Source: Paenibacillus eucommiae
Lineage (GTDB): Bacteria; Bacillota; Bacilli; Paenibacillales; NBRC-103111
Direction of reading: 5' to 3'
Assembly (NCBI RefSeq): GCF_017874215.1
Contig: NZ_JAGGLB010000005.1
Coordinates: 294,359 to 358,358 of the forward strand
DNA: 64,000 nucleotides
Shown here: piece after piece, positions 27,130 through 35,479 of the stretch
How the letters are laid out: each line of letters begins with the position of its first letter
Numbering within the stretch: position 1 is the first letter of the stretch
Made by a program: the position numbers and the translations under genes
Notes under the pieces: model-generated
What the model was told of the DNA's origin: nothing
Database searches by the model: none
What the model saw: only the letters and a program-made list of their open reading frames with translations

Positions 27130-27383
27130 ATGCACTTCGACCTCTCGCTCACCCCACCTTCCCATTCACGCTCACGCCACCCACGATTTCACCTTCACCG
27201 TTAAGGCTTCCTTCGCGCTCTCCTAGGTGTTGTAATGTACTATTACTCAATGTTAAAAAAGTACTTGTTATTAGAAGCGAGAATGATTATAGTTGAAAAT
27301 TATATGGAATAAATTGCCTCAAATTCATTATGATAGTGTATAGAATTTAGTGTATAGAACTTACCGTCAGGGGGAGAGCCAGG

Positions 27384-29582
27384 TTGTCTATTTTTGATCG
27401 ACTTCCAGTGCATCTGCAGGAAACGCTTTCAGAGGAACCGTTATTTACTGCTAAATCTGATCTGCAGGAGGATGGTAAATTTGGCGAGCTGTGGCTGGCT
27501 ATTACAGAGAAGAAGGTTCTGGTATGGTCGGCAGAGGGCTCGCCGCTGTGTACATTAACCATGGAGGATGTGGTTGATGCCAGGGCAGTAGGCGCTATTG
27601 GGGGCGGTTCATTTATCGCTGATACGAAGGCTGGACCCGTTGTGCTTGCGAGATATACGGCAGCACTTTCAGCAATGTTCAGCTTTGCAGCGAAGCTGCT
27701 GGCAGCCATAGCGAAGGGGGAGGAACGACCGGCTGCAACGGAAAAAGAGTTTCCACGTTTTTGTCCTTCCTGCAGCATGCAGCTTGCCGAAGGCACACAG
27801 TCATGCCCTGTATGCAAGCCCAAAGGTAAAATTATTATCCGGATGCTGAGCTATGCCAAGCCTTACAAGCTGCAGATGGTGGGAGCGGCGCTTATGCTTA
27901 TAGTCGCCACCTTGATTGAATTGATTCCTCCGTATCTTACGAAGGTTATCGTGGATGAGGTGCTCCAGCCCAAAAATATGGGCGAGTCCCTGATGTGGCT
28001 TGTGCTTGGTCTCGCAGCAACTGCGGTCGTACTCTCGATGATGCAAACCATACGCGGTTATATCGGCGTATGGATCGGAGCGAAATTAATGAGTGATATC
28101 CGCCGCGACATTTACAATAAGCTAATGGGCTTGTCGCTGGCTTTCTTCGACCGCAGGCAGACCTCGCAGTTTATCGGTCGTGTGAACAGTGATTCGGAAT
28201 CGATGCGGCAGTTTCTAACTGACGGGATCATTTGGATCACCGGTGAGGTGTTAAAGCTGGTCGCCATTATGATCGTAATGGCTAACATGAATTGGAAGCT
28301 GACGCTTCTGGCCATGGTGCCAGTGCCCTTTATGCTCATCCTGTCGATGACCATCTGGCCGATCATCCGTGCACGCTGGTACCGGCAGTGGCGTTCGATT
28401 TTTCGCATAAATGTATTAGTGGGTGATTCCTTATCTGGCATTAGGGTCGTCAAAGCGTTCGGTCAGGAATCTTCAGAGAAAAACCGATACTCCGAAGCTA
28501 ATAAAGAGGTCATGAAGCAGAACATCCGTGTCGACGGTATGTGGCAGGGGATTTTCCCCGTGTTCTCCCTTATTGCTGGAGTAAGCATTTTGTTAGTTTG
28601 GTTTTATGGTGGTCAGTCTGTGCTTCAAGGAACGATGACGCTCGGCGTCCTGATGGCACTTATTGCTTATCTGGGTATGTTTCTTGGGCCGCTGCAGTGG
28701 TTCAGCCAAGCGATCAACTGGGCTAACAGTGCGCTGTCTTCGGCAGATCGCGTGTTTGAGATTATCGATACCCGGTCGGAAGTGCCGGATTCGCCGAATC
28801 CTGTAGAGCTGCCAAGTATTAAAGGTGATGTCGTTTTCGACCAGGTTACTTATGGATATGAGAAGCATCAGCCCGTTCTTAAGAATGTGAACCTTACCGT
28901 AGCCGCAGGGGAAATGATCGGTCTGGTCGGGCATTCTGGAGCAGGGAAGTCTACTTTTATTAATATGCTTTGCCGCTTTTATGATCCGAATGAAGGAAGC
29001 ATTTCGATTGATGGGATCGACTTGCGCAGCATCAGTCAGGAGGATCTTCGCAGTCAGATTGGCGTTGTTCTGCAGGAAACCTTCCTGTTTGATGGGACTG
29101 TGGCTGAGAACATTGCATATTCCAAGCCGGATGCGACGCCTCTTGAAATTATGCGTGCGGCGAAAATTGCGAATGCGCATGATTTTATCGTCAGCATGGC
29201 GGACGGCTACGATACACGCGTTGGTGAACGTGGTCATCGGCTGTCTGGAGGGGAGAAGCAGCGGATTTCTATTGCACGGGCGATTATCCACGATCCCAGA
29301 ATTCTAATTCTCGATGAGGCCACTGCCTCAGTCGATACAGAGACAGAGCGGCAAATCCAGGAGGCGATATCGCGTCTTGTCAAAGGGCGCACGACGTTCG
29401 CCATAGCCCATAGGCTTTCGACTTTACGCAATGCCGCCCGGCTTATCGTGCTGGAGCGGGGAAAAATCATGGAGATGGGGACACACGAAGAGTTGCTCGG
29501 CAAAGAAGGAATCTACTTCAAGCTGGTGGAAGCCCAGAAGCAGCTTTCCGAAATTAGGGGGATACAGGGAAATGAGTGTTAA
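27384..29582 (+). CDS. ABC exporter with N-terminal zinc-ribbon-like domain (DUF1854-associated)
   Basis: The 732-residue protein starts at TTG with GGGGGAG upstream. An N-terminal soluble domain (about 1-120) of unknown type is followed by a four-cysteine ribbon, C127-x2-C130-x10-C141-x2-C144. A six-helix exporter domain (about 155-460) and an ATPase domain follow (Walker A GHSGAGKST near 515, signature LSGGE at 620-624, Walker B ILILDEATASVD). The last 11 nt overlap the DUF1854 gene, so the two are translationally coupled. ABC/DUF1854 pairs are known from other bacteria, in some cases beside cyanophycin genes, which are absent here. The substrate is unknown, and the ribbon may bind zinc or the partner. 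Confidence 0.92.
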   Translation: MSIFDRLPVHLQETLSEEPLFTAKSDLQEDGKFGELWLAITEKKVLVWSAEGSPLCTLTMEDVVDARAVGAIGGGSFIADTKAGPVVLARYTAALSAMFSFAAKLLAAIAKGEERPAATEKEFPRFCPSCSMQLAEGTQSCPVCKPKGKIIIRMLSYAKPYKLQMVGAALMLIVATLIELIPPYLTKVIVDEVLQPKNMGESLMWLVLGLAATAVVLSMMQTIRGYIGVWIGAKLMSDIRRDIYNKLMGLSLAFFDRRQTSQFIGRVNSDSESMRQFLTDGIIWITGEVLKLVAIMIVMANMNWKLTLLAMVPVPFMLILSMTIWPIIRARWYRQWRSIFRINVLVGDSLSGIRVVKAFGQESSEKNRYSEANKEVMKQNIRVDGMWQGIFPVFSLIAGVSILLVWFYGGQSVLQGTMTLGVLMALIAYLGMFLGPLQWFSQAINWANSALSSADRVFEIIDTRSEVPDSPNPVELPSIKGDVVFDQVTYGYEKHQPVLKNVNLTVAAGEMIGLVGHSGAGKSTFINMLCRFYDPNEGSISIDGIDLRSISQEDLRSQIGVVLQETFLFDGTVAENIAYSKPDATPLEIMRAAKIANAHDFIVSMADGYDTRVGERGHRLSGGEKQRISIARAIIHDPRILILDEATASVDTETERQIQEAISRLVKGRTTFAIAHRLSTLRNAARLIVLERGKIMEMGTHEELLGKEGIYFKLVEAQKQLSEIRGIQGNEC

Positions 29583-30075
29583 TGATCCGTATGAAATTAA
29601 TGTCCTGAGTCCAGACCATGTATCGTTTTGCCGGGGAGCGGGAGGCGTCTTTAAAGGAGTTATTGGCAGTACAGCTTACGAGGAGCTGGTCGTCTGCAGG
29701 GCGTTCCCTTATACCTATTTGACGAAGTATATTTCTGTGCGGAACTTGAAAGGCGAGGAGTTGGGCGTCATTGTCGAGCAGGAGCAGCTGGATGAAGAAA
29801 GCCGCAGCGAGCTGGAGAAGGAGCTGAGCATGCGATATTTTGCCCCGCAGGTTACCCGGGTAGATAGTGTTAAGCAGAAATCCGAGATGTGGGTATGGGA
29901 GTTACAGACGAATCTCGGTCCTACCCGGCTAACGATGCGCAATCTTCATGAGCATATGCTTTTTCCTGGTGACAGTCGTGTCATCCTGACGGATATGAAC
30001 GGGAAGCGCTGCGAGATTCCAAACGTTCGCGCCTTGGATGCTCACAGCCGCAAGCAGCTGAAGGATATCATATAG
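29572..30075 (+). CDS. DUF1854 family protein, partner of the upstream ABC exporter
   Basis: The 167-residue protein starts at ATG 29572, 11 nt inside the exporter gene, with CAGGGA upstream. The sequence fits DUF1854: CRAFPYTYLTKYISVRN, EELGVIVEQEQLDEESRSEL, YFAPQVTRV, and a C-terminal RDLHEH-like RNLHEHMLFPGDSRVILTD. It is soluble, with no signal peptide. The fixed coupling to an ABC exporter suggests a cytoplasmic accessory subunit or substrate adaptor. No biochemical role is known to me. Confidence 0.88.
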   Translation: MSVNDPYEINVLSPDHVSFCRGAGGVFKGVIGSTAYEELVVCRAFPYTYLTKYISVRNLKGEELGVIVEQEQLDEESRSELEKELSMRYFAPQVTRVDSVKQKSEMWVWELQTNLGPTRLTMRNLHEHMLFPGDSRVILTDMNGKRCEIPNVRALDAHSRKQLKDII

Positions 30076-30175
30076 GCAAGTGGTTGCTGACCCTGGTCAG
30101 AAGTTTTAAGTAGGGTTTCGTTTGTGGTACAATTTCATTGTGGAGCTAAAATTTCGAATGTGAGAGGTAACAGCC

Positions 30176-30730
30176 ATGATGAAAACATTTAAAGGAGTAG
30201 GAGGCTGGGTGGGTTCGTTTGGAATCGCCTTTGCTATTGCTCTGTTTATTGGGATTTTTATATTCCAGCCCTATAAGGTGGACGGTCACTCTATGGATCC
30301 TACCCTGCATGACGAGGAAAGAGTCTATGTGTCGAAGCTTTCGCATACCTTTTCTTATTTGCCGGACTATGGTGATATCGTAATCGTGGACAGTCGTGTT
30401 GACAGAGAGCGTACTTTTAAAGACGATTTTATGGAGCATCCCTTATTCCAAATTTTCAAAGATACTAAAGAAGACCGTACTTTTTATGTGAAAAGGGTTA
30501 TAGGAAAGCCAGGAGATGTTCTGGAGATCAAGGAGCATACGGTTTACCGCAATGGTGAGGCTCTAGAGGAGCCGTATATCAATGAACCTATGCGTGCTGG
30601 GCAGGATAACAAATGGACGGTACCCGATAATCATATTTTCGTAATGGGGGATAACCGTAATCATAGCGAGGATAGCCGAGTAATTGGTTTTATTCCGCTT
30701 AATCATATTATGGGTAAAAAAATTCTTTAG
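30176..30730 (+). CDS. lepB: Type I signal peptidase
   Basis: The 184-residue membrane-anchored protease removes signal peptides from secreted proteins. One N-terminal transmembrane helix (about 12-33) precedes the catalytic Ser39 in DGHSMDPT, and the general base K106 lies in FYVKRVIGKPGD. The C-terminal box FVMGDNRNHSEDSR is complete. This is the short Gram-positive SipS/SipT form. An extended -10 (TGGTACAAT, ending at 30133) lies about 43 bp upstream of the ATG. The gene appears independent of its neighbours. Confidence 0.96.
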   Translation: MMKTFKGVGGWVGSFGIAFAIALFIGIFIFQPYKVDGHSMDPTLHDEERVYVSKLSHTFSYLPDYGDIVIVDSRVDRERTFKDDFMEHPLFQIFKDTKEDRTFYVKRVIGKPGDVLEIKEHTVYRNGEALEEPYINEPMRAGQDNKWTVPDNHIFVMGDNRNHSEDSRVIGFIPLNHIMGKKIL

Positions 30731-30748
30731 TTATACCTGGAGGCGCCT

Positions 30749-31627
30749 ATGGATGCGAGATTGAATTCGCTGTTTCGTCCAACACAGGCAAATGGAAGGG
30801 TGGCATCTCACAGTTATGCGGAATGGATGCCCACTCCTTTGCTGAAGCCGTATGTCTCCTGCTATTGGACTTCTGAGCCGCGGCATGCTTCTGAGGTCCT
30901 TTTCTTTAATGACCATAAGCCGATAGATCGGGTTTTGCCGGATGGATGCAGTGATATTATTTTTGAGCATGATATCATTGCGGATAGGTATCAAGTTCGC
31001 TATTGTGGCATGTTTGATCAGCCATTTGCTATAGCTTATGATGAGCAGCGTCCGATTCGCAGGTTTGCTGTCCGGTTTTTCCCAGGTGGAGCTTACTTCT
31101 TTCTGCAAACAGCTCTTATCGAATTTACGAACCAGCATCTTGACCTGGAACTGGTTTGGCCGGGAATCGCAGGAGAACTCGGAGAGCAAATTTTCGAAAC
31201 GAAATCGGTGAGCAGCAAAATTCAAAGCCTGGAGTATTTCTTGCTTTCTATGCTGGATTCGAGCCGGCAGGTCAATGATGATCTGATGAAAAATTTGCTT
31301 TACCCGATATTTATGTCGGGTGGAACGTTGAGCGTGCATGAGTTGGCTAAGTCTGAAGGGATTAGCCCCCGTCATATGAATCGGAAGTTTGATCAATGGA
31401 TTGGTAAGAGTCCCAAGAAGTTTAGTGAAATTGTTCGTTTCCAGACTGCGCTTAGCCAGATTCACTTACGTTTGAGCCAGAAGCTGAATTGGCAGACGCT
31501 TGCTCTGGATTGCGGCTTTTTTGACCAAGCCCATTTCATTCGTGAATTTAAAAGGTACTATGGAGATTCACCCCTAGTGGCGGTGGCAGAATATCAGGGG
31601 ATGTCCGATTTATACAATCCTTTGTAG
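30749..31627 (+). CDS. AraC-family regulator (DUF6597-type N-terminus)
   Basis: The 292-residue regulator has the N-terminal pattern YVSCYWTSEP and RVLPDGCSDIIFE seen in AraC proteins with a DUF6597-like sensor, followed by FAVRFFPGGAYFFL. The C-terminal helix-turn-helix (about 195-290) includes GISPRHMNRKFDQWIGKSPK and FFDQAHFIREFKRYYG. TGGAGGCG precedes the ATG. A DinB-family gene follows 95 bp later on the same strand, possibly its target. The ligand is unknown. Confidence 0.92.
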   Translation: MDARLNSLFRPTQANGRVASHSYAEWMPTPLLKPYVSCYWTSEPRHASEVLFFNDHKPIDRVLPDGCSDIIFEHDIIADRYQVRYCGMFDQPFAIAYDEQRPIRRFAVRFFPGGAYFFLQTALIEFTNQHLDLELVWPGIAGELGEQIFETKSVSSKIQSLEYFLLSMLDSSRQVNDDLMKNLLYPIFMSGGTLSVHELAKSEGISPRHMNRKFDQWIGKSPKKFSEIVRFQTALSQIHLRLSQKLNWQTLALDCGFFDQAHFIREFKRYYGDSPLVAVAEYQGMSDLYNPL

Positions 31628-31722
31628 GATGGAATAAGTTATAATGAAAGCAGCTTAGGCGATAAGGTGAAGGATCATGGTGAAAAGTTCATGGGAAATA
31701 TGATGAAAAAAGAGGTGGATGT

Positions 31723-32211
31723 ATGAGTGGTGTAATGCAAATTAGGGATCATTTATTGGACGAGCTTGAGCTGGCTGCCCGTACGAGCGGGGCTTTAATA
31801 AGCCGGATACAGGCAGCAGAGTGGAACTATCAGCCGCAGGAGGGCATGCGGACTTTGCTGCAGCTGGTTCATCATCTAATTGCGATTCCTGCTTCGGATT
31901 TGGCGATTATGCAGGAGAAAACACAGCCTGAGGTCGAACAGGTTGAAAACAGTGCGCAGCATCTAACAGATCCAGAGCAGCTGGTACAGCGGCTTAGGGA
32001 AAATGTTGACGCGTTAAAGCAGTATATCCTATCGCTGGATGAAGATGAGCTGCTGAATAAGTCAACAAAGGCGTTCTACCTGGAGCATGGCATGGTGCAA
32101 ATCAAGTGGCTGATTGAAATCGTCACGCATTCGTTCCATCATCGCTCCCAGCTTTATAATTACATGAAGCAGTTAGGACATGACGTTAACTTCTTTATGC
32201 TTTATGGATAA
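31723..32211 (+). CDS. DinB/YfiT-like putative metalloenzyme
   Basis: The 162-residue protein has the DinB four-helix-bundle pattern with the spaced metal-binding histidines: LLQLVHHLIAIP (first His region) and VTHSFHHRSQLYNYMKQLG (HxxxH region). Family members include thiol-dependent S-transferases (bacillithiol users) and damage-inducible proteins of unknown reaction. AAGAGGTGG precedes the ATG. There is a good intrinsic terminator downstream. Confidence 0.9.
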   Translation: MSGVMQIRDHLLDELELAARTSGALISRIQAAEWNYQPQEGMRTLLQLVHHLIAIPASDLAIMQEKTQPEVEQVENSAQHLTDPEQLVQRLRENVDALKQYILSLDEDELLNKSTKAFYLEHGMVQIKWLIEIVTHSFHHRSQLYNYMKQLGHDVNFFMLYG

Positions 32212-32238
32212 GAGCAACATACATTAAATTATGACTCT

Positions 32239-32266
32239 CGCCCGTCTTCATTGGGCGGGTTTTTTG
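32239..32266 (+). terminator. Intrinsic terminator after the DinB-like gene
   Basis: CGCCC (32239-32243) and GGGCG (32253-32257) are followed by GGTTTTTTG. Confidence 0.85.
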
Positions 32267-32410
32267 TTGTTTTGTTTTGTGTTGTAGGATCTGGAAAGAG
32301 GGTAAAAATGTGTGGAGGAAAATGTTAGGATACTTTATTGTGGTAACGCTGCGATGTGATGTTATATTTTGAAAATTCGAATAATGAAGCCTGTAAGGAG
32401 GCCCAAATTT

Positions 32411-32677
32411 TCATTATAGCCACTATCCCTTTTGCTCAGGAACCAATCGGCTGCTACTGATGCTTGCTGGCTATCCGTTTGAGCTTGGTGTTCGTGCGAT
32501 TGTAGCTAAAGAGAGGGAAGGGATGTGGGAGGAAGAGTGATAGCGTCCGCCTTTAAAGATTTGTTCCAACCTCCACATCCATTCCATTCAGGGAACAAAT
32601 CTTTAACAGCGGCTGGAGCCCACAGCCATTCCCTCCGTAATGCACCAATGACATGAACACGCACCTCAAAGGACGCC
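32411..32677 (+). repeat. Composite repeat family, left plus right module (copy 3, no palindrome array)
   Basis: The left module (CACTATCCC...GCTCAGG, 32411-32443) is joined directly to the right module, starting at CTTGCTGGCTATCCGTTTGA. The outer arms are 32513-32529 and 32619-32635. The inner stem is AAAGATTTGTTCC (32555-32567) with GGAACAAATCTTT (32592-32604). The terminal hairpin begins GGACGCC and is then split by the MITE-like insertion. The palindrome array between the modules is missing. Confidence 0.92.
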
Positions 32678-32681
32678 GCAA

Positions 32682-32790
32682 GGGACTGTTGACAAAAGCC
32701 AATTTTACGAAAAAGGACTTTTAGATTCCCAGTGTTTATGCGGGCTCTCAAACGTCAATTTCGTCAAAAAGGTAATTTGTCAACAGTCCC
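32682..32790. mobile_element. 109 bp MITE-like insertion in the terminator of repeat copy 3
   Basis: The ends are perfect 15 bp inverted repeats: GGGACTGTTGACAAA (32682-32696) and TTTGTCAACAGTCCC (32776-32790). GCAA occurs immediately outside both ends (32678-32681 and 32791-32794), as expected of a 4 bp target duplication. Removing the element and one GCAA restores GACGCC-GCAA-GGCATTTTTC, which matches the terminator hairpin of other copies. It has no coding capacity, so it must have been moved by a transposase elsewhere. I cannot name the IS family. Confidence 0.85.
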
Positions 32791-32807
32791 GCAAGGCATT
32801 TTTCTTA

Positions 32808-32836
32808 TTGACAAAAATCATCGGAGCTTATATAGT
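32808..32836 (+). promoter_or_regulatory. SigA promoter of the GntR/ABC operon
   Basis: TTGACA (32808-32813), a 17 bp spacer and TATAGT (32831-32836) make a near-consensus promoter. It lies about 40 bp upstream of the GntR start codon. Confidence 0.8.
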
Positions 32837-32855
32837 TAGTTACATGAGTAATTAA
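32836..32855 (+). promoter_or_regulatory. Candidate operator for the GntR regulator
   Basis: TTAGTTAC (32836-32843), ATGA, GTAATTAA (32848-32855) forms an 8-4-8 inverted repeat with one mismatch. It begins at the last base of the -10 box. The position suggests autorepression by the first gene of the operon. Confidence 0.6.
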
Positions 32856-32874
32856 CCAGTTTGGTGGTGAGGTA

Positions 32875-33246
32875 ATGGGGTTCTTGATAGATGACAGTCG
32901 TCCGATTTTCTTGCAGATTGCTGAAAGAATAGAAGAGGATATTATGGAAGGCGGACTGCCTGAGGAATCGCAGGTCCCTTCGACAAACCAGTTCGCGGCC
33001 TTTTACAAGATCAATCCGGCGACGGCGGCTAAAGGCGTGAACCTGCTTGTAGATCAAGGTATTTTATATAAAAAGCGAGGGATTGGCATGTTTGTGGCTG
33101 CAGGAGCGCGTGCGCAATTGGTGGAAAAGCGGAGAGAGCAATTTTTCGAACAGTATGTTGTGACTATGATTCAAGAGGCAGCAAAGCTTGGGATCACAGC
33201 TGATCAGTTGACGGATATGATTCGGAGAGGGGATAAATCGAGATGA
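32875..33246 (+). CDS. GntR-family regulator, YtrA type
   Basis: The 123-residue protein is a GntR winged helix (DDSRPIFLQIAERIEEDIME; SQVPSTNQFAAFYKINPATA; KRGIGMFV) with only a short C-terminal dimerisation tail, which is the YtrA subfamily. YtrA-type repressors control the ABC genes downstream of them and often respond to cell-wall antibiotics. It overlaps the ATPase gene by 4 nt (ATGA). The promoter and operator upstream fit autoregulation. Confidence 0.93.
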   Translation: MGFLIDDSRPIFLQIAERIEEDIMEGGLPEESQVPSTNQFAAFYKINPATAAKGVNLLVDQGILYKKRGIGMFVAAGARAQLVEKRREQFFEQYVVTMIQEAAKLGITADQLTDMIRRGDKSR

Positions 33247-34139
33247 GCAAAGTCGTAGAAGTCAGTCGGTTGACGAAGTCTTACGGAAACGTAACGGCGA
33301 TTCATGAGGTAACTTTTTCACTGGAAGCGGACAAAATTTACGGACTTCTTGGAAGAAACGGGGCAGGTAAAACGACAATCATGCACATACTCACGGCACA
33401 GCTGTTTGCGACAAGTGGGGAGATGAAGGTGTTCGGCGAAGAGCCCTATGAAAACAACCGTGTGCTGAGTCAAATATGCTTTATCAAGGAAAGCCAGAAG
33501 TATCCGGATAATTATCGGATTATTGATGTGCTGAAGGTGGCCGCGATGCTCTTCCCCAATTGGGATGCTGGTTTTGCCAATCTGCTGTTGGAGGATTTCA
33601 GGCTCCCGTTGAAGCGGAAAGTAAAAAAGTTATCCAGAGGGATGCTTTCAGCTGTGGGCATTGTTGTCGGCTTAGCTAGTAGAGCTCCGCTTACGATTTT
33701 TGATGAGCCTTATTTGGGTCTAGATGCTGTGGCCAGAGGGCTGTTCTACGACCGGTTAATTGAAGATTATGCACTGCATCCACGAACAGTCCTTCTATCT
33801 ACACACCTTATTGATGAGGTGAGCCGTATTCTGGAGCATGTAATGGTCATCGATAACGGAAAGCTGATTATCAATGAGGATGCTGAGGTGCTGAGGGGCC
33901 GGGCATTTACGGTAGTGGGCTTATCGTCTGCAGTTGAGGCTTTTACAGAAGGAAGAACAGTTATTGATCGCGAGTCTTTTGGAGGATTAGTGTCTATAAC
34001 GGTTATGGGACATTTAGACGCCCGGGACAAGAAGGAAGCTCAGGAGCTCGGATTGGAAATCGCTCCCGTATCCTTGCAGCAGTTAATTGTCCATCTGACA
34101 AATGGGAAAGCGGATAGAAAGGCGGTAGATGCCAGATGA
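33243..34139 (+). CDS. ABC transporter ATP-binding protein (YtrB/BcrA-like)
   Basis: The 298-residue ATPase has Walker A GRNGAGKTT near 37-45 and Walker B LTIFDEPYLGLD. The ABC signature is altered: KKLSRGMLSAVG, with Arg in place of the first Gly of LSGG. The H-loop is present (LLSTHLIDEV). It overlaps the regulator and the permease by 4 nt on each side (ATGA), so all three are coupled. With its membrane partner it probably exports or shields against an antimicrobial or lipid. Confidence 0.92.
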   Translation: MSKVVEVSRLTKSYGNVTAIHEVTFSLEADKIYGLLGRNGAGKTTIMHILTAQLFATSGEMKVFGEEPYENNRVLSQICFIKESQKYPDNYRIIDVLKVAAMLFPNWDAGFANLLLEDFRLPLKRKVKKLSRGMLSAVGIVVGLASRAPLTIFDEPYLGLDAVARGLFYDRLIEDYALHPRTVLLSTHLIDEVSRILEHVMVIDNGKLIINEDAEVLRGRAFTVVGLSSAVEAFTEGRTVIDRESFGGLVSITVMGHLDARDKKEAQELGLEIAPVSLQQLIVHLTNGKADRKAVDAR

Positions 34140-34822
34140 ACCGTACGATGAGTGTAGTAAGAATGCACACGATAGATAAGTTTAATTGGATGATTCTCCC
34201 ATGGATCATTATGTTTTCAAGTTTCACTGTGAATTTAATTATAGGGTACTTTCTTGGTGGAGAACAACCGATGTATACCGGAGGGATAATCTCGTTATTT
34301 ATATTTTTGATGGTTATAGGTATCATTACGCCTGTTCAAATGTTTCCATTTGCTCTCGGGTTTAGTGTGAGGAGAAAGGATTTCTTTTTTGGAGTTACTT
34401 TAATTGCCGTCTTGTTTAGCGCGTTTTCGGCGATTGCACTTCTGCTGCTTTCACTTGTGGAAGGATGGACGGGAAGGTGGGGCGTGAATTTACACTTTTT
34501 TAGCTTGCCTTATGTGAATGATGGCTCCCGAATTGAGCAGTTTATCCTGTACTTTGCACTTATGCTGTGTTTCTTTTTCACTGGATTTATCATATCAAGC
34601 ATGTACCGGAGGTTTGGAAAGAGCGGCGTCTTTACTTTCTTCATAGCTATCTTCCTGCTATTAACCATCATTGGGTTTGTTGGTAATTTCTATGGCTGGT
34701 GGCTGGAGCTCTTCAATTTTGTTAGCAAGCAGACAGCGTTCCAGCTCTCCTTATGTACGATTCCGGTCACAATTGTATGTGCACTATTGTCTTACTTAAT
34801 GCTGCGTAAATCGACTATCTAG
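34136..34822 (+). CDS. ABC-2-like membrane subunit
   Basis: The 228-residue protein has six hydrophobic segments spaced in pairs, a short basic N-terminus and no soluble domain. It is coupled to the ATPase by an ATGA overlap, which makes it the membrane half of the GntR/ABC system. The sequence is poorly conserved, as is usual for these permeases, so the assignment rests on topology and position. Confidence 0.82.
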   Translation: MNRTMSVVRMHTIDKFNWMILPWIIMFSSFTVNLIIGYFLGGEQPMYTGGIISLFIFLMVIGIITPVQMFPFALGFSVRRKDFFFGVTLIAVLFSAFSAIALLLLSLVEGWTGRWGVNLHFFSLPYVNDGSRIEQFILYFALMLCFFFTGFIISSMYRRFGKSGVFTFFIAIFLLLTIIGFVGNFYGWWLELFNFVSKQTAFQLSLCTIPVTIVCALLSYLMLRKSTI

Positions 34823-34883
34823 ATGCAAAACCGGTAGGCTTGGAAGTATTCTGATGTTAAACGGTGCGGATCTTTACGGATCT

Positions 34884-35066
34884 TTACGGACATCAGATCC
34901 GTTATTTTAGAAATACAGAGGTTTTTGCGGAGCTTACGGACATGAAAGCCGTTATTAATGCTGAAACCGCACCAAAATCATAGATTTAGAGCAAATAACG
35001 GAACCTATGTCCGTAACTCTCGCTAAAAAGAGATAAATGGTAAAATAGCGGAACTCATGTCCGTAA
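34884..35066. repeat. Four-unit inverted array of TTACGGACAT...CCGTTATT repeats
   Basis: The 23 bp unit is TTACGGACAT, five variable bases, CCGTTATT. Two direct copies lie at 34884-34906 and 34934-34956, and two inverted copies at 34994-35016 and 35044-35066. They are 50, 60 and 50 bp apart from start to start, and together they can fold into one large stem-loop. The rest of 34823-35157 shows no gene. Confidence 0.88.
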
Positions 35067-35157
35067 CCTTTACGTCCATAAGTGTGCTGGCCCGCATACT
35101 GGGCTCCAGCGATGTTATCTAAATGTAACGATGACTAGGAAGGGGAAGACGAAAAAC

Positions 35158-35331
35158 GTAGCGTCCGCCTTCAAGGAACAAGTCTTTGACAACGGCCCTG
35201 CTGCACAGTCCTTCATTCACTCCTTCACTCCTTCTATCCATCTATCTATCCATTCCTGCGCCCACGTATGAACAGCACTCAAGCCACGAAACATGCATCT
35301 CAAATGACGCCCGCAAGGCGTCTATTTTTTT
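35158..35331 (+). repeat. Decayed right module with an intact terminator hairpin (copy 4)
   Basis: The family phrases GTAGCGTCCGCCTTC, GGAACAAGTCTTTGACAACGG and the 3' tail (CCACGAAACATGCATCTCAA) remain, with internal loss of one stem arm. It ends with GACGCC (35306-35311), CGCAA, GGCGTC (35317-35322) and TATTTTTTT, the clearest intrinsic terminator in the family. A CTTCACTC/CATCTATC tandem tract has grown inside it (35208-35252). Confidence 0.75.
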
Positions 35332-35479
35332 GTGAAAGTCTAAGTTATTTCCCTCAGGAAAGCCGTTTCTGCTGAGATTCCGTTTGTGTGTGGCATGTTC
35401 GTGCGATTGTTGCTGAGAGGGAAAGGTGTGGGATGAGGAACGATAGGAGCAGCTTGTCTACCCCGAATTGAGCGTGCAC

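Noticed and set aside
28593..29291. Minus-strand frame of 232 codons inside the ABC exporter gene
   Set aside because: It is fully antisense to a well-supported ATPase domain and has no ribosome site or family resemblance.
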